41,270 bases of DNA. Origin: a virus. The position numbers and the translations under genes are program-made. Below the pieces are notes generated by a model. It made no database searches, was not told the DNA's origin, and saw only the letters and a program-made list of their open reading frames with translations. Shown here one piece after another: positions 28,098-35,944 of the stretch. The stretch spans positions 1 through 41,270 of IMG/VR virus record IMGVR_UViG_3300031920_000102. One strand, written 5' to 3'. Position 1 is the stretch's first letter, and each line of letters starts with the position of its first letter.

Positions 28098-29201
28098 ATG
28101 GGAAATATTAATACTGATATTAAATTTGATTTCAATGATATACTTATAACACCGAAACGTACAACAAAAATAGTGAGTAGGTATAAAGATATTGATTTAC
28201 CGTTAAATTTACCATTGATAACAGCACCAATGGATACTGTTGTTAATTTAGATAATTATCGTGATTTTATTAATACACGTATTACAGTATCATTACCTAG
28301 AACAATAAAACTTAGTGATTATTATAAACATTTTTATCTAGTAAAAAGTGAATATATTTTAACTTTACCACGTATAGAGTATGAAGATCATGTAATACCA
28401 AATGTTGGTTTACAAGATTTAGATGATATTTTTAATTATGACTCATATAATGTATTAAATAAAATACCTGCGATATCTATAGATGTTGCTAATGGTCATA
28501 TGGAGATTATTTTAGAAAAATATGTTAAACCAATAAAAAAAATTAATCCAAATATAAAAATAATGATTGGTAATATTGCAAACCCTAAAACATATCAATA
28601 TTATGCAGAAAGTAAAATGATTGATTTTATCCGGGTTGGAATTGGTAATGGTAATGGTTGTTTAACAACAAAACAAACTGGTGTTGGTTATCCAATGGCA
28701 TCATTAATACATGAGACTAGAAAAATAAAAGATTCAATGAATTTATGTTATTGTAATCTACCTGCCATTGTAGCAGATGGTGGTATGAAAGAATATTCTG
28801 ATATTATTAAAGCATATGGTTTAGGTGCTGATTATGTTATGCTTGGATCGTTATTTAATAAATCATTGGAGAGTGCCGGGGATAACTATTATAATGGTCG
28901 TAAGATATCAATAAAACGTGCTCAGACTCTATTTGATCAAGGTAAATCAATTCAAAAGATATTTAGAGGGATGAGTACTAAAGAGGTCCAAAAAGAATTA
29001 GGTAAGAAAAATATTCGCACATCTGAAGGTGTTGTACAATATAGAAATGTCGAATATAAATTAAATAATTGGCTGAATAATTTTAGACATTATTTAATGT
29101 CAGCTATGAGTTATTGTGATGCTAATAATTTAGAAGATTTTATTGGTGGTGTTGATTTTACTTTAATAACTGAAAAGGCATATGAACGATTTAATAAATA
29201 A
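28098..29201 (+). CDS. guaC: GMP reductase / IMP dehydrogenase family enzyme
   Basis: 367 residues, no CBS domains. FDFNDILITPKRTTKIVSRY (substrate-side start), PLITAPMDTV, GIGNGNGCLTTKQTGVGYPM (active-site loop with the catalytic Cys), IVADGGMKEYSDIIKAYGLG with GADYVMLG, and FRGMSTKE (flap) are the family landmarks. TGVGYP favours GMP reductase over IMP dehydrogenase (TGVGVP). The loop has an extra Leu between Cys and TT and Lys for Arg. GMP reductase converts GMP to IMP, shifting purines from G towards A. The ATG of the next gene lies 19 bases inside its end. Confidence 0.8.
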   Translation: MGNINTDIKFDFNDILITPKRTTKIVSRYKDIDLPLNLPLITAPMDTVVNLDNYRDFINTRITVSLPRTIKLSDYYKHFYLVKSEYILTLPRIEYEDHVIPNVGLQDLDDIFNYDSYNVLNKIPAISIDVANGHMEIILEKYVKPIKKINPNIKIMIGNIANPKTYQYYAESKMIDFIRVGIGNGNGCLTTKQTGVGYPMASLIHETRKIKDSMNLCYCNLPAIVADGGMKEYSDIIKAYGLGADYVMLGSLFNKSLESAGDNYYNGRKISIKRAQTLFDQGKSIQKIFRGMSTKEVQKELGKKNIRTSEGVVQYRNVEYKLNNWLNNFRHYLMSAMSYCDANNLEDFIGGVDFTLITEKAYERFNK

Positions 29202-29583
29202 ACTAAATCCTAATTTAATAAAAGATTGGTTAGGTAAATATCATCAATTTTTACAACATATCCATGATCCTAAAGAATTTCCATTATTCTTATATATTAT
29301 TGATAGTTCAATAAATTATATCAAAGAAAAATATCCAGATGTTTCTAGTGAATGGAAAGCATGGACAATGATTTTAATTAAAAAACTACATTCTCAGGAT
29401 ATGTTAAAGACTGAAGATGATATATTTAATAATATCAAGGGTTTTTTAAAATATAAGGAAGATAAATATGATATATATTTAAATAATGTTGGTATGTATG
29501 TTAATGAGTATTACCGGGATTGTTATTTTATTGATCAATATATAAAAGAAATGGTGGTAAATTTACCACCATTTAAAATTTGA
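29182..29583 (+). CDS. Hypothetical helical protein
   Basis: 133 residues, helical, rich in Tyr, Ile and Lys. DWLGKYHQFLQHIHDPKEFP and VSSEWKAWTMILIKKLHSQD are its clearest segments. No known family. It overlaps the GMP-reductase-like gene by 20 bases and ends in TGA, close to the convergent small gene at 29586. Confidence 0.6.
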   Translation: MNDLINKLNPNLIKDWLGKYHQFLQHIHDPKEFPLFLYIIDSSINYIKEKYPDVSSEWKAWTMILIKKLHSQDMLKTEDDIFNNIKGFLKYKEDKYDIYLNNVGMYVNEYYRDCYFIDQYIKEMVVNLPPFKI

Positions 29584-29585
29584 TT

Positions 29586-29741
29586 TTACGCTTGTAGATC
29601 AGCTAATTGCTGTTCATATCGTTCTTTTTTAGCAATTAATCTATTTCTCTTAACTTCTGATATACTATTATCAATGAATGCTGATATTTTAACATCTAAT
29701 TCAGCTATTTTATTTTCTAATATTACGATGTCTGATGCCAT
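29586..29741 (-). CDS. Small coiled-coil protein
   Basis: 51 residues: MASDIVILENKIAELDVKIS then a helical, Lys/Arg/Glu-rich chain ending YEQQLADLQA. Heptad spacing of I/L residues indicates a short coiled coil. The stop lies two bases from the stop of the convergent plus-strand gene. A GTATTTATA element lies 38-46 bases upstream on the same strand, which supports it as a real gene despite its size. Confidence 0.65.
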   Translation of the reverse strand: MASDIVILENKIAELDVKISAFIDNSISEVKRNRLIAKKERYEQQLADLQA

Positions 29742-29778
29742 GTTAATTAATGTTTTAAATAATTGTAATAATTTTTAA

Positions 29779-29787
29779 TATAAATAC
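29779..29787 (-). promoter_or_regulatory. GTATTTATA element (minus strand)
   Basis: CAGTATTTATATTAAAAA on the minus strand, upstream of the small gene at 29586-29741. Confidence 0.5.
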
Positions 29788-29843
29788 TGATTAATATTTG
29801 TTTTTATGAAAAATCTGATTAATTTTACAGTTAAAATACGAAT

Positions 29844-30050
29844 ATGAAATATATTAGATATGTAAGAATTGTTAAAACATTTAATAAAGATCAAGAAATT
29901 ACTGATTTATTTACTTCTTTAGTTGAAGAAGGTATTGAAGTAATTCACTACAGTGAAAAAAATGAGAATCCAACTGGAGCACCTGCAGATAATCACATTA
30001 ATATAACAATATTTGGTGGTGTTATTAATAAAGGTAAAGAAGTATTATAA
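29844..30050 (+). CDS. Small hypothetical protein
   Basis: 68 residues (MKYIRYVRIVKTFNKDQEIT...), a beta-alpha-beta pattern with an acidic middle; coupled by TAATG to the next gene. Function unknown. Confidence 0.6.
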   Translation: MKYIRYVRIVKTFNKDQEITDLFTSLVEEGIEVIHYSEKNENPTGAPADNHINITIFGGVINKGKEVL

Positions 30051-30238
30051 TGGAAGTATATAGTGAACATGGTTCTGGTTATTTAGTTACCACTAAAAAA
30101 GGTAAAGAAGGTAGAACATATCACTCTTTGGGTTTAATTGGTGGTAAAACCCCGGTCTTTATTAAAGATGAAAACGGGAAAGAAATTAAAATGCTTTGCG
30201 ATTTTGACACATTAAAAATAACTGGATATATTGATTAA
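30050..30238 (+). CDS. Small hypothetical protein
   Basis: 62 residues, all-beta pattern rich in Gly and Lys (GSGYLVTTKKGKEGRTYHSL; KTPVFIKDENGKEIKMLCDF), resembling a small SH3-like barrel. Its start overlaps the stop of the preceding gene, and another gene follows after 6 bases. Confidence 0.6.
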   Translation: MEVYSEHGSGYLVTTKKGKEGRTYHSLGLIGGKTPVFIKDENGKEIKMLCDFDTLKITGYID

Positions 30239-30244
30239 AAAATT

Positions 30245-30580
30245 ATGGCAGTAACTGGAAGCACAGAACAAAAAATCATATTTGAAACAGGTAAAAGGTA
30301 TTTAATTGATGGTAATTATTCTTACAATGATAAAAAACCAATGGAGGTTACTGTTCTTGAAATAAGTGAATTTGCGTATAAACTAAATTTTAATAGAAGT
30401 GATTGTACTATTTATACTGAATGGAAAATTAAAATAAATTTTCATGATTATTATAAAATTCTTGAAGAATTACCACCAATATTAAATATGGATATATTAG
30501 ATTATAATAAACCCTGTGATAAATGTGGTGGTGAGGGTTATATACTCGATGATAAAAGTACTGTGGCATACGTATACTAA
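30245..30580 (+). CDS. Hypothetical protein with a single CxxCxGxG zinc motif
   Basis: 111 residues. A beta-rich domain (RYLIDGNYSY...KPMEVTVLEI) is followed near the C-terminus by PCDKCGGEGYI, one CxxCxGxG unit as in DnaJ zinc fingers. A single unit cannot complete a DnaJ-type site, so a dimer or a degenerate motif is likely. Function unknown. A structured RNA follows 18 bases after its stop. Confidence 0.6.
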   Translation: MAVTGSTEQKIIFETGKRYLIDGNYSYNDKKPMEVTVLEISEFAYKLNFNRSDCTIYTEWKIKINFHDYYKILEELPPILNMDILDYNKPCDKCGGEGYILDDKSTVAYVY

Positions 30581-30598
30581 TATAATAAACAATGTTTT

Positions 30599-30726
30599 GT
30601 TTAGGGTTTACTTCGGTAAACGAGTGGTAAAAGACTAATTCGCTCAACACAACCCGGAGATATTGTAATCTGGTAAATTATACAGACAGCATAACAATGC
30701 CGATATATTACAATATCTCCCTAAAC
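30599..30726 (+). ncRNA. Structured RNA of ~128 nt with UUCG-capped hairpin
   Basis: Closing stem GTTTAG/CTAAAC (30599-30604, 30721-30726) encloses GTTTAC-TTCG-GTAAAC and a perfect 14-bp stem GGAGATATTGTAAT/ATTACAATATCTCC (30656-30669, 30707-30720). Within that stem lie TCTG..CAGA and GCAT-AACA-ATGC hairpins. No open frame. It ends ten bases before the ATG at 30736, so it may be a 5' leader element of that gene or a free RNA. Confidence 0.65.
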
Positions 30727-30735
30727 TTTTAAATT

Positions 30736-31128
30736 ATGACAGAAAAAAAACAATATCCCGTAATTAATGTACCTGCAGATGGTAAATCTGGATGGTATAA
30801 TGGTGCTTGGTGTATGGTATTTGTATATAGTAAAAACAAAGGTAATTTTATACTTAAAGGTTACTATAGAGAGGTCTTTAAATATCTTAAAGAAAATCAT
30901 ACACATTATTTTTATTATCTTTCTATGTGGTCACCAAAAGGTAATAGGGGTTATTGGTCATTTTGGAAAGATTGTATAAGTATATTTAGTCCAGAAAAAT
31001 CAAGAAGAAGAACTTTAAGGGAAAAATTTCAGGTTGTTAAATATACAAAAGGAACACACGATAGAATCTTTGAAAAGGAATTTAAAAGATTACCTAAAAG
31101 ATGGATACCTGAATTTAATAAATTATGA
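30736..31128 (+). CDS. Hypothetical protein behind the structured RNA
   Basis: 130 residues, aromatic and basic: GWYNGAWCMVFVYSKNKGNF, THYFYYLSMWSPKGNRGYW, SPEKSRRRTLREKFQVVKY. The compact mixed fold resembles no family I know. Its stop TGA abuts the stop of the convergent gene (TGATCA). Confidence 0.6.
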   Translation: MTEKKQYPVINVPADGKSGWYNGAWCMVFVYSKNKGNFILKGYYREVFKYLKENHTHYFYYLSMWSPKGNRGYWSFWKDCISIFSPEKSRRRTLREKFQVVKYTKGTHDRIFEKEFKRLPKRWIPEFNKL

Positions 31129-31476
31129 TCAGGTTATACCACTATGTATTTTATCACGAACTAATTTCTTAATTTTATCCCAATCATAATCGGGATATTT
31201 TTTTACAACATTATTATATATAAAATCAACAGCATTTTTATTATCATCAGTGTCAGGAGAATTATAATTCGGAAATTTCTTTGAGATATCTTTCCAATAA
31301 TCATCATCCAATGATCCTTGATATACCTTTTCAGCATCTTTAACATTATTTTCGAATAATTTAACTACTTTAGGATCAAGTCCTTGGGCGTAATATGTAT
31401 TACCCCCATTAGGATCAAATAATTCTTTCAATAATTTAGTAAATTCTTCTTGAATTATTATATTAGTCTGTTTCAT
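31129..31476 (-). CDS. Hypothetical protein with capsid-targeting-like N-terminus
   Basis: 115 residues from ATG 31476 (an ATG at 31488 also exists). The start KQTNIIIQEEFTKLLKE is an amphipathic helix ending in Leu-Lys-Glu at 16-18, the (L/I)xE form of prohead-protease sites in T4-type internal proteins; the mature part would begin LFDPNGGN. The rest is acidic and helical with YPDYDWDKIKKLVRDKIHSG at the end. It overlaps the end of the upstream repeat protein, so both are co-translated. Confidence 0.6.
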   Translation of the reverse strand: MKQTNIIIQEEFTKLLKELFDPNGGNTYYAQGLDPKVVKLFENNVKDAEKVYQGSLDDDYWKDISKKFPNYNSPDTDDNKNAVDFIYNNVVKKYPDYDWDKIKKLVRDKIHSGIT

Positions 31477-32086
31477 CAGGTTCATCACTTACATTACCAA
31501 CATAATCACCTTTTTGAAATATATTACCAACTTCATCAATAAACTCCAATCTTCGATGCCAACCAACTGGTGCATTTATAGGTTTAATATCTTCAAATAC
31601 TATAGGTTCTTCTATAATTTCTTCTGTTTCTTCAGCTACTGGTTCTTCAGGAATAATCTCTTCAACTGGTTCTTCAGGAATAATCTCTTCTTCTTTTTCT
31701 TCAACTACAGGTTTTTCAATAATTTCTTCTACAATTTCTTCAATCTCTTCAACCACTGGTTCTATTGTAATTTCTTCAACCACAATTGGTTTTTTAGAAA
31801 TAAATTGTTCTTCAACCTCAATTGGTTTTCTTGGTTTTTTAGAAATAAATGTTTCTTCAACTTTTTTAACCTCAATTGGTTCTTCAACTACAATAGGTTT
31901 TCTTGGTTTTTTAGAAACAAATGTTTCTTCAACTTTTTTAACCTCAATTGGTTTTCTAACCTCTACTGATTTACTGTATTCAGTGTCATTACCGTTTGTA
32001 AAATCATCGTATTGTTTTCTTGAGATAATTCCACTTTTAAGTAGTTTTTTTAATGTTTTAATATCAACATTTGCCATGTTCTTCAT
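31463..32086 (-). CDS. Repeat-rich acidic protein (structural-type)
   Basis: 207 residues; ATG 32077 is an alternative start. A short helical head (ANVDIKTLKKLLKSGIISRK) is followed by imperfect repeats of PIEVKKVEETFVSKKPRKP and then Glu/Pro/Val/Ile repeats (EEIIPEEPVEEIIPEEP), an extended rod-like linker. The end, GWHRRLEFIDEVGNIFQKGD, is a small conserved-looking domain. The repeats are also direct DNA repeats of ~78 bp (around 31815-31945). It is likely a virion or surface linker; function is inferred from composition only. Confidence 0.6.
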   Translation of the reverse strand: MKNMANVDIKTLKKLLKSGIISRKQYDDFTNGNDTEYSKSVEVRKPIEVKKVEETFVSKKPRKPIVVEEPIEVKKVEETFISKKPRKPIEVEEQFISKKPIVVEEITIEPVVEEIEEIVEEIIEKPVVEEKEEEIIPEEPVEEIIPEEPVAEETEEIIEEPIVFEDIKPINAPVGWHRRLEFIDEVGNIFQKGDYVGNVSDEPDETD

Positions 32087-32089
32087 TTT

Positions 32090-33076
32090 TTATATAATAA
32101 TTATGTCTTTAGGATGTCTTAAATTCCAAAATTTAACAAGAACATCCTCATCTAATAAATTAGATTCCAATAATTGTGGGTCAGTTATTATTTTACAATC
32201 TCTATTACAAGTCTCATTTAGTGTTGTTGACCATCTATTACCCCTCATTGACTTATAATTCAAAACATCTACTTTTGTAACCTTTTTTTTCTGAACATTA
32301 AACATTAACCTTAATAGGTGATTATGTTTAGATATTAAAGGTATAACTAACCAACAAAGTAATCTTTTAAATATATTATCTTTTAATATAAATACTTGCC
32401 ATGCAAAATTATGCAATGTGAATGTTGGTGTTAATATTTTACAACACAATAACTTCCATTTAGATAGGTCTTCTCTTCTTGTTTTTTTAAATTCTTCTTG
32501 TGTTTTTTCAGGACTAAAACCAGCAATTAAATTAATAAATTTATTCCAAATAATTGTTCCGAGTATAACAAAAATTGATTGAAGATAAAACAAAGGTGCT
32601 GCCCACCACTTACCAGCGAACATTTTAATCCAACACCATAATTGTGGTGTGATTTTATGACTTATGTTAAACACTAAATCATTATCCTTTTCTCTGATAC
32701 TATATTTAATGTTTTTAGCTAATTCAACAATAAATGGATCGTTTGCTAGTTTTAACGCAACAAATGTTGTTATTATATGATCCCTACTAAATGTCTTATA
32801 ATAATATTCAGGACTTGGATATCTTTGTCCTCTGTAATAATATTTCCATTTTTTGAAAAACATTTTATAATCAGAATCAATATCGATTTTAATCCAACAA
32901 TTTTTAATGCCCTGAATAAAGTTTTGGTCGTTATAACAAAAATAAGCAACCATTGATCTACCTATTGAGTCACCTTTACCTTCATCACCATTAATGTTCC
33001 AATTTGCGTTTTGAACTAACATCATTTTATCTCGTACAAAATGATATGTTGTTTTAATTTTTGAGTCGTACCTCAT
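32090..33076 (-). CDS. Hypothetical protein, helical, possibly membrane-associated
   Basis: 328 residues. The N-terminal third contains NINGDEGKGDSIGRSMVAYF and a FSRDHIITTFVALKLAND segment. These look like a conserved active-site-rich alpha-helical domain of toroid glycosidase type, but I cannot name the family. Around 150-185 (WAAPLFYLQSIFVILGTIIW) and 235-250 lie hydrophobic stretches that may be membrane helices. Own GTATTTATA element upstream; it is followed after 3 bases by the repeat-rich gene. Confidence 0.55.
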   Translation of the reverse strand: MRYDSKIKTTYHFVRDKMMLVQNANWNINGDEGKGDSIGRSMVAYFCYNDQNFIQGIKNCWIKIDIDSDYKMFFKKWKYYYRGQRYPSPEYYYKTFSRDHIITTFVALKLANDPFIVELAKNIKYSIREKDNDLVFNISHKITPQLWCWIKMFAGKWWAAPLFYLQSIFVILGTIIWNKFINLIAGFSPEKTQEEFKKTRREDLSKWKLLCCKILTPTFTLHNFAWQVFILKDNIFKRLLCWLVIPLISKHNHLLRLMFNVQKKKVTKVDVLNYKSMRGNRWSTTLNETCNRDCKIITDPQLLESNLLDEDVLVKFWNLRHPKDIIII

Positions 33077-33089
33077 AAATTTGATTTAA

Positions 33090-33098
33090 TATAAATAC
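33090..33098 (-). promoter_or_regulatory. GTATTTATA element (minus strand)
   Basis: TTGTATTTATATTAAATC, 13-22 bases before the ATG at 33076. Confidence 0.55.
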
Positions 33099-33118
33099 AA
33101 ATTAAAACCCGATAAACT

Positions 33119-35152
33119 TTAATTAGTTTTGAGAATTTTTGAGTAGTAAACCTCATTATTAGATACGATCATAATCAAAAATAGTGTATGTGTAGTGGTA
33201 AATAGATAACTACCGGGAACACTATAATGTTCTTTGTTAATTAGTTGTCCGGAAATGTTGTATATGTAAATATCACCATGTTTCGGTGATGTTATATTCA
33301 TAAAAATAATTTCATTTTTAATTAATACATCAACTAATCCACTATTATATTTGTTTTTATTTAATATAACTAATTCATCTGATTTTAATTGAATGTTTTC
33401 AGTAATTTTACAATTATTTTGGTCTGTGATTTCAAAGGAATAATTACCTTCGATAACATTAAATAAATATTTACCAATATCACCTGTAGACCATTCGATA
33501 ATATACGAATCGTCACATAATAATATAATAGAACCGTCTCTTGATATTGATTTCGATGGTTTAATTAAATCGTATTCATATTTGATACTATCTGGTTCAC
33601 TTATGGTTATTTTTTCAACAATCACATCCTTACCATCGGTAATTGTTGCAATATACTCACCAACACCTAGTGATGTTATTTTATTATCGGTTGAACCATT
33701 TGACCAATGAATTATATGTGAAGGGATACCACCTTTTGTAATAATGTTAATCATACCATCGTTATTACCTGCACAACTAACATTACTTATTTCTGTTTCT
33801 ATTGTGATTGGTTTATTGTAATGTAGAATAAATCTATCATTAACATCTAAACCGAAGAAACAATCAAATTCATATTCCGGGGATGTGTTTAAATTAATGA
33901 TAGTATCTTTAATTACATCTTCCAAATATAATGGTATGGAATTTAATTCAGTAAGACCATTAAATCTAAGTACATATTCATCAGGTAAATTCAGATCAAT
34001 ATATAAAGGAATTTCCAAATGTTGATCCGGCATAGGTTGTGTGTTAATTATTAGTTTCTTATTATCTGAAGTAACTGTATATATTTGTGGTACATGTATA
34101 TTATGTGTGAATCTTTTAAGACCATCTGAGACCTTATCATACTCATTGGTGGAATTGCTCGAAAATTTAATTATCGTTTCGTCTGTGTAACGTGAACCAG
34201 TTAATGTGATGTTTAATTGTGATATATCGTTTGATTTCAACGCACTTGATTCCTTTAACGATTTAATATCATTGGTAAATGTAACAACATTAGTACCTTC
34301 ATATGAACATTTCACAAAAAATCCTTGACCTATTGGAATGTTTTTTGTTCCACCATTAGCACCAACACCATTTATATATGTTGCCCAATTTTGTATTTTA
34401 CTATCCCACACATAAAAACCATTTCCTATTATGTCTTTATAAAAATCAGGTATTAGGTCCAAATTAATATTACACGGGTATGGATTTCCAATTAAATTCC
34501 AACCTTCATAACCCTCTAAACTATCACCAGTGGTATGTGATACATTAATATCGTAAGCACCATCGTTAAATGTGCCAGTGTATGTTATTTTATCTGTGGT
34601 TAAGTTAACATCTAGACCTTCCATAGGTACATAATTACCAGATTTATATATCCAACCTTTTTTTAATGTATCTGCAGAGTTTGGTTCATACCATCTATAT
34701 TTTATACCCGGTAATGAATCAGCAATATCCCCAGATATGGGGGATGAAATATAATGCCATTCGTTTGGTACTATTGTTGATATAAATATAGCATTACCAA
34801 ATATTGTTAACACACCATAATTAATCACTGATGCAGAAAAATCACTATTTGATTCTAAAATAAAATCTTTTAATATTGTTAAACTACCTGTTTGTTCAAT
34901 GACAATATATGATTGGGGTGATATTGTTATTTGGTTACATTTATATTTATCTGTGATGTGTGGATAATTATTAACAATGTTAGGGATTATAACAATACTT
35001 TTATTTTTTGGGACAATACCATTATCCCAATTGTTTATATCCCCCCAATCATTCGAAATATCACCATTCCAAATAAAATCTTGAGATTTTAATGGTATGA
35101 ATATCGTAATTAAAACTAAGATAAGATAAATATATTTTTTTATCGTTTTCAT
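33119..35152 (-). CDS. Secreted SprB-repeat protein with type IX secretion sorting domain
   Basis: 677 residues. Signal peptide at 1-23 (KKYIYLILVLITIFIPLKSQ). FIWNGDISNDWGDINNWDNG is the W.G..s.dW....NW..g motif common at the start of Bacteroidota surface proteins. A large beta-rich middle follows. Near 450-520 is an SprB-type repeat: NVSCAGNNDGMINIITKGGI, HWSNGSTDNKI, GVGEYIATITDG. The last ~80 residues (IYIYNISGQLINKE...YYSKILKTN) resemble a type A sorting domain recognised by the type IX system, so the protein should be exported to the host surface. It is a single gene with its own GTATTTATA element. Confidence 0.75.
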   Translation of the reverse strand: MKTIKKYIYLILVLITIFIPLKSQDFIWNGDISNDWGDINNWDNGIVPKNKSIVIIPNIVNNYPHITDKYKCNQITISPQSYIVIEQTGSLTILKDFILESNSDFSASVINYGVLTIFGNAIFISTIVPNEWHYISSPISGDIADSLPGIKYRWYEPNSADTLKKGWIYKSGNYVPMEGLDVNLTTDKITYTGTFNDGAYDINVSHTTGDSLEGYEGWNLIGNPYPCNINLDLIPDFYKDIIGNGFYVWDSKIQNWATYINGVGANGGTKNIPIGQGFFVKCSYEGTNVVTFTNDIKSLKESSALKSNDISQLNITLTGSRYTDETIIKFSSNSTNEYDKVSDGLKRFTHNIHVPQIYTVTSDNKKLIINTQPMPDQHLEIPLYIDLNLPDEYVLRFNGLTELNSIPLYLEDVIKDTIINLNTSPEYEFDCFFGLDVNDRFILHYNKPITIETEISNVSCAGNNDGMINIITKGGIPSHIIHWSNGSTDNKITSLGVGEYIATITDGKDVIVEKITISEPDSIKYEYDLIKPSKSISRDGSIILLCDDSYIIEWSTGDIGKYLFNVIEGNYSFEITDQNNCKITENIQLKSDELVILNKNKYNSGLVDVLIKNEIIFMNITSPKHGDIYIYNISGQLINKEHYSVPGSYLFTTTHTLFLIMIVSNNEVYYSKILKTN

Positions 35153-35178
35153 TATTACAAATATATAATTCTTTTTAA

Positions 35179-35187
35179 TATAAATAC
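35179..35187 (-). promoter_or_regulatory. GTATTTATA element (minus strand)
   Basis: AAGTATTTATATTAAAAA, 27-35 bases before the ATG of the secreted SprB-repeat protein. Confidence 0.55.
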
Positions 35188-35242
35188 TTTTTTTTTTGAT
35201 GTTTTATTTGTAATATTGTAATATTAACACACATTTCGCATC

Positions 35243-35911
35243 ATGGGAAAAAAGAAACATAAAATATTATTTATTTCCGACACACACGGAAAACATAAGA
35301 CATTGGAAAAGAGATTCGCACTACCTAAAGCTGATACAATTGTTCATGCTGGTGATGTTAGTAATGTTGGGCGTGATTGGCAAATAAAAGAATTTTTAAA
35401 TTGGTTTGGTGGTTTGGATCAATATAAAAATAAGATAATGATTGCCGGAAACCATGATTTTCTTTTTGAAAATAATCCAACACTTGCAAAAGAAATGATT
35501 CCGGATAATATTCATTATTTAGAAGATAGTGGTGTTGAAATTGATGGTATTAACTTTTGGGGTTCTCCCGTAACACCCCCATTTTTTGATTGGGCATTTA
35601 TGCGATCTGAAGATAAAATTAAAAAACATTGGGAATATGTTCCGGAAAATACAGATGTATTAATTACACATGGACCACCATATACAATATTAGATACTGT
35701 TTATCGTGATTATATACAAGTGGGCAGTAAATCATTATTAGCCGAGGTAATGAATAGAATAAAACCACAAATACATGTTTTTGGTCATATTCATGAAACA
35801 TATGGTGTTGAAGAACATGATGGTATTAAATATATCAATGCAAGTAATCTAAATCTTTCTTATGATGTGGTTAATAAACCAATTTTAATTGAGTTAGATA
35901 TCAAACAATAA
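35243..35911 (+). CDS. Calcineurin-like metallophosphoesterase
   Basis: 222 residues. All five metal motifs are present: ISDTHGKH (D.H), VHAGDVSN (GD), IAGNHDF (GNHD/E), LITHGPP (H) and FGHIHETYG (GH.H). The layout matches the MPPED1/2 (239AB-like) class of small cytoplasmic phosphoesterases, usually acting on phosphodiesters or nucleotides. Phage members have been linked to cyclic nucleotide or end-processing functions; which one applies cannot be read here. There is no promoter element of the GTATTTATA kind upstream; the bidirectional gap of 90 bases serves both this and the SprB-repeat gene. Confidence 0.85.
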   Translation: MGKKKHKILFISDTHGKHKTLEKRFALPKADTIVHAGDVSNVGRDWQIKEFLNWFGGLDQYKNKIMIAGNHDFLFENNPTLAKEMIPDNIHYLEDSGVEIDGINFWGSPVTPPFFDWAFMRSEDKIKKHWEYVPENTDVLITHGPPYTILDTVYRDYIQVGSKSLLAEVMNRIKPQIHVFGHIHETYGVEEHDGIKYINASNLNLSYDVVNKPILIELDIKQ

Positions 35912-35918
35912 ATTAAAA

Positions 35919-35927
35919 GTATTTATA
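35919..35927 (+). promoter_or_regulatory. GTATTTATA element
   Basis: AAGTATTTATATGAAAAT, 18-26 bases before the ATG at 35945. Confidence 0.55.
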
Positions 35928-35944
35928 TGAAAATATGAATACTT

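Noticed and set aside
31514-31969. 151-residue plus-strand ORF rich in Phe and Asn
   Set aside because: It is the antisense shadow of the repeat-rich minus-strand gene at 31463-32086.
32387-32395. Another GTATTTATA element
   Set aside because: It lies within the coding sequence of the gene at 32090-33076 (Val-Phe-Ile codons) with no gene start nearby.
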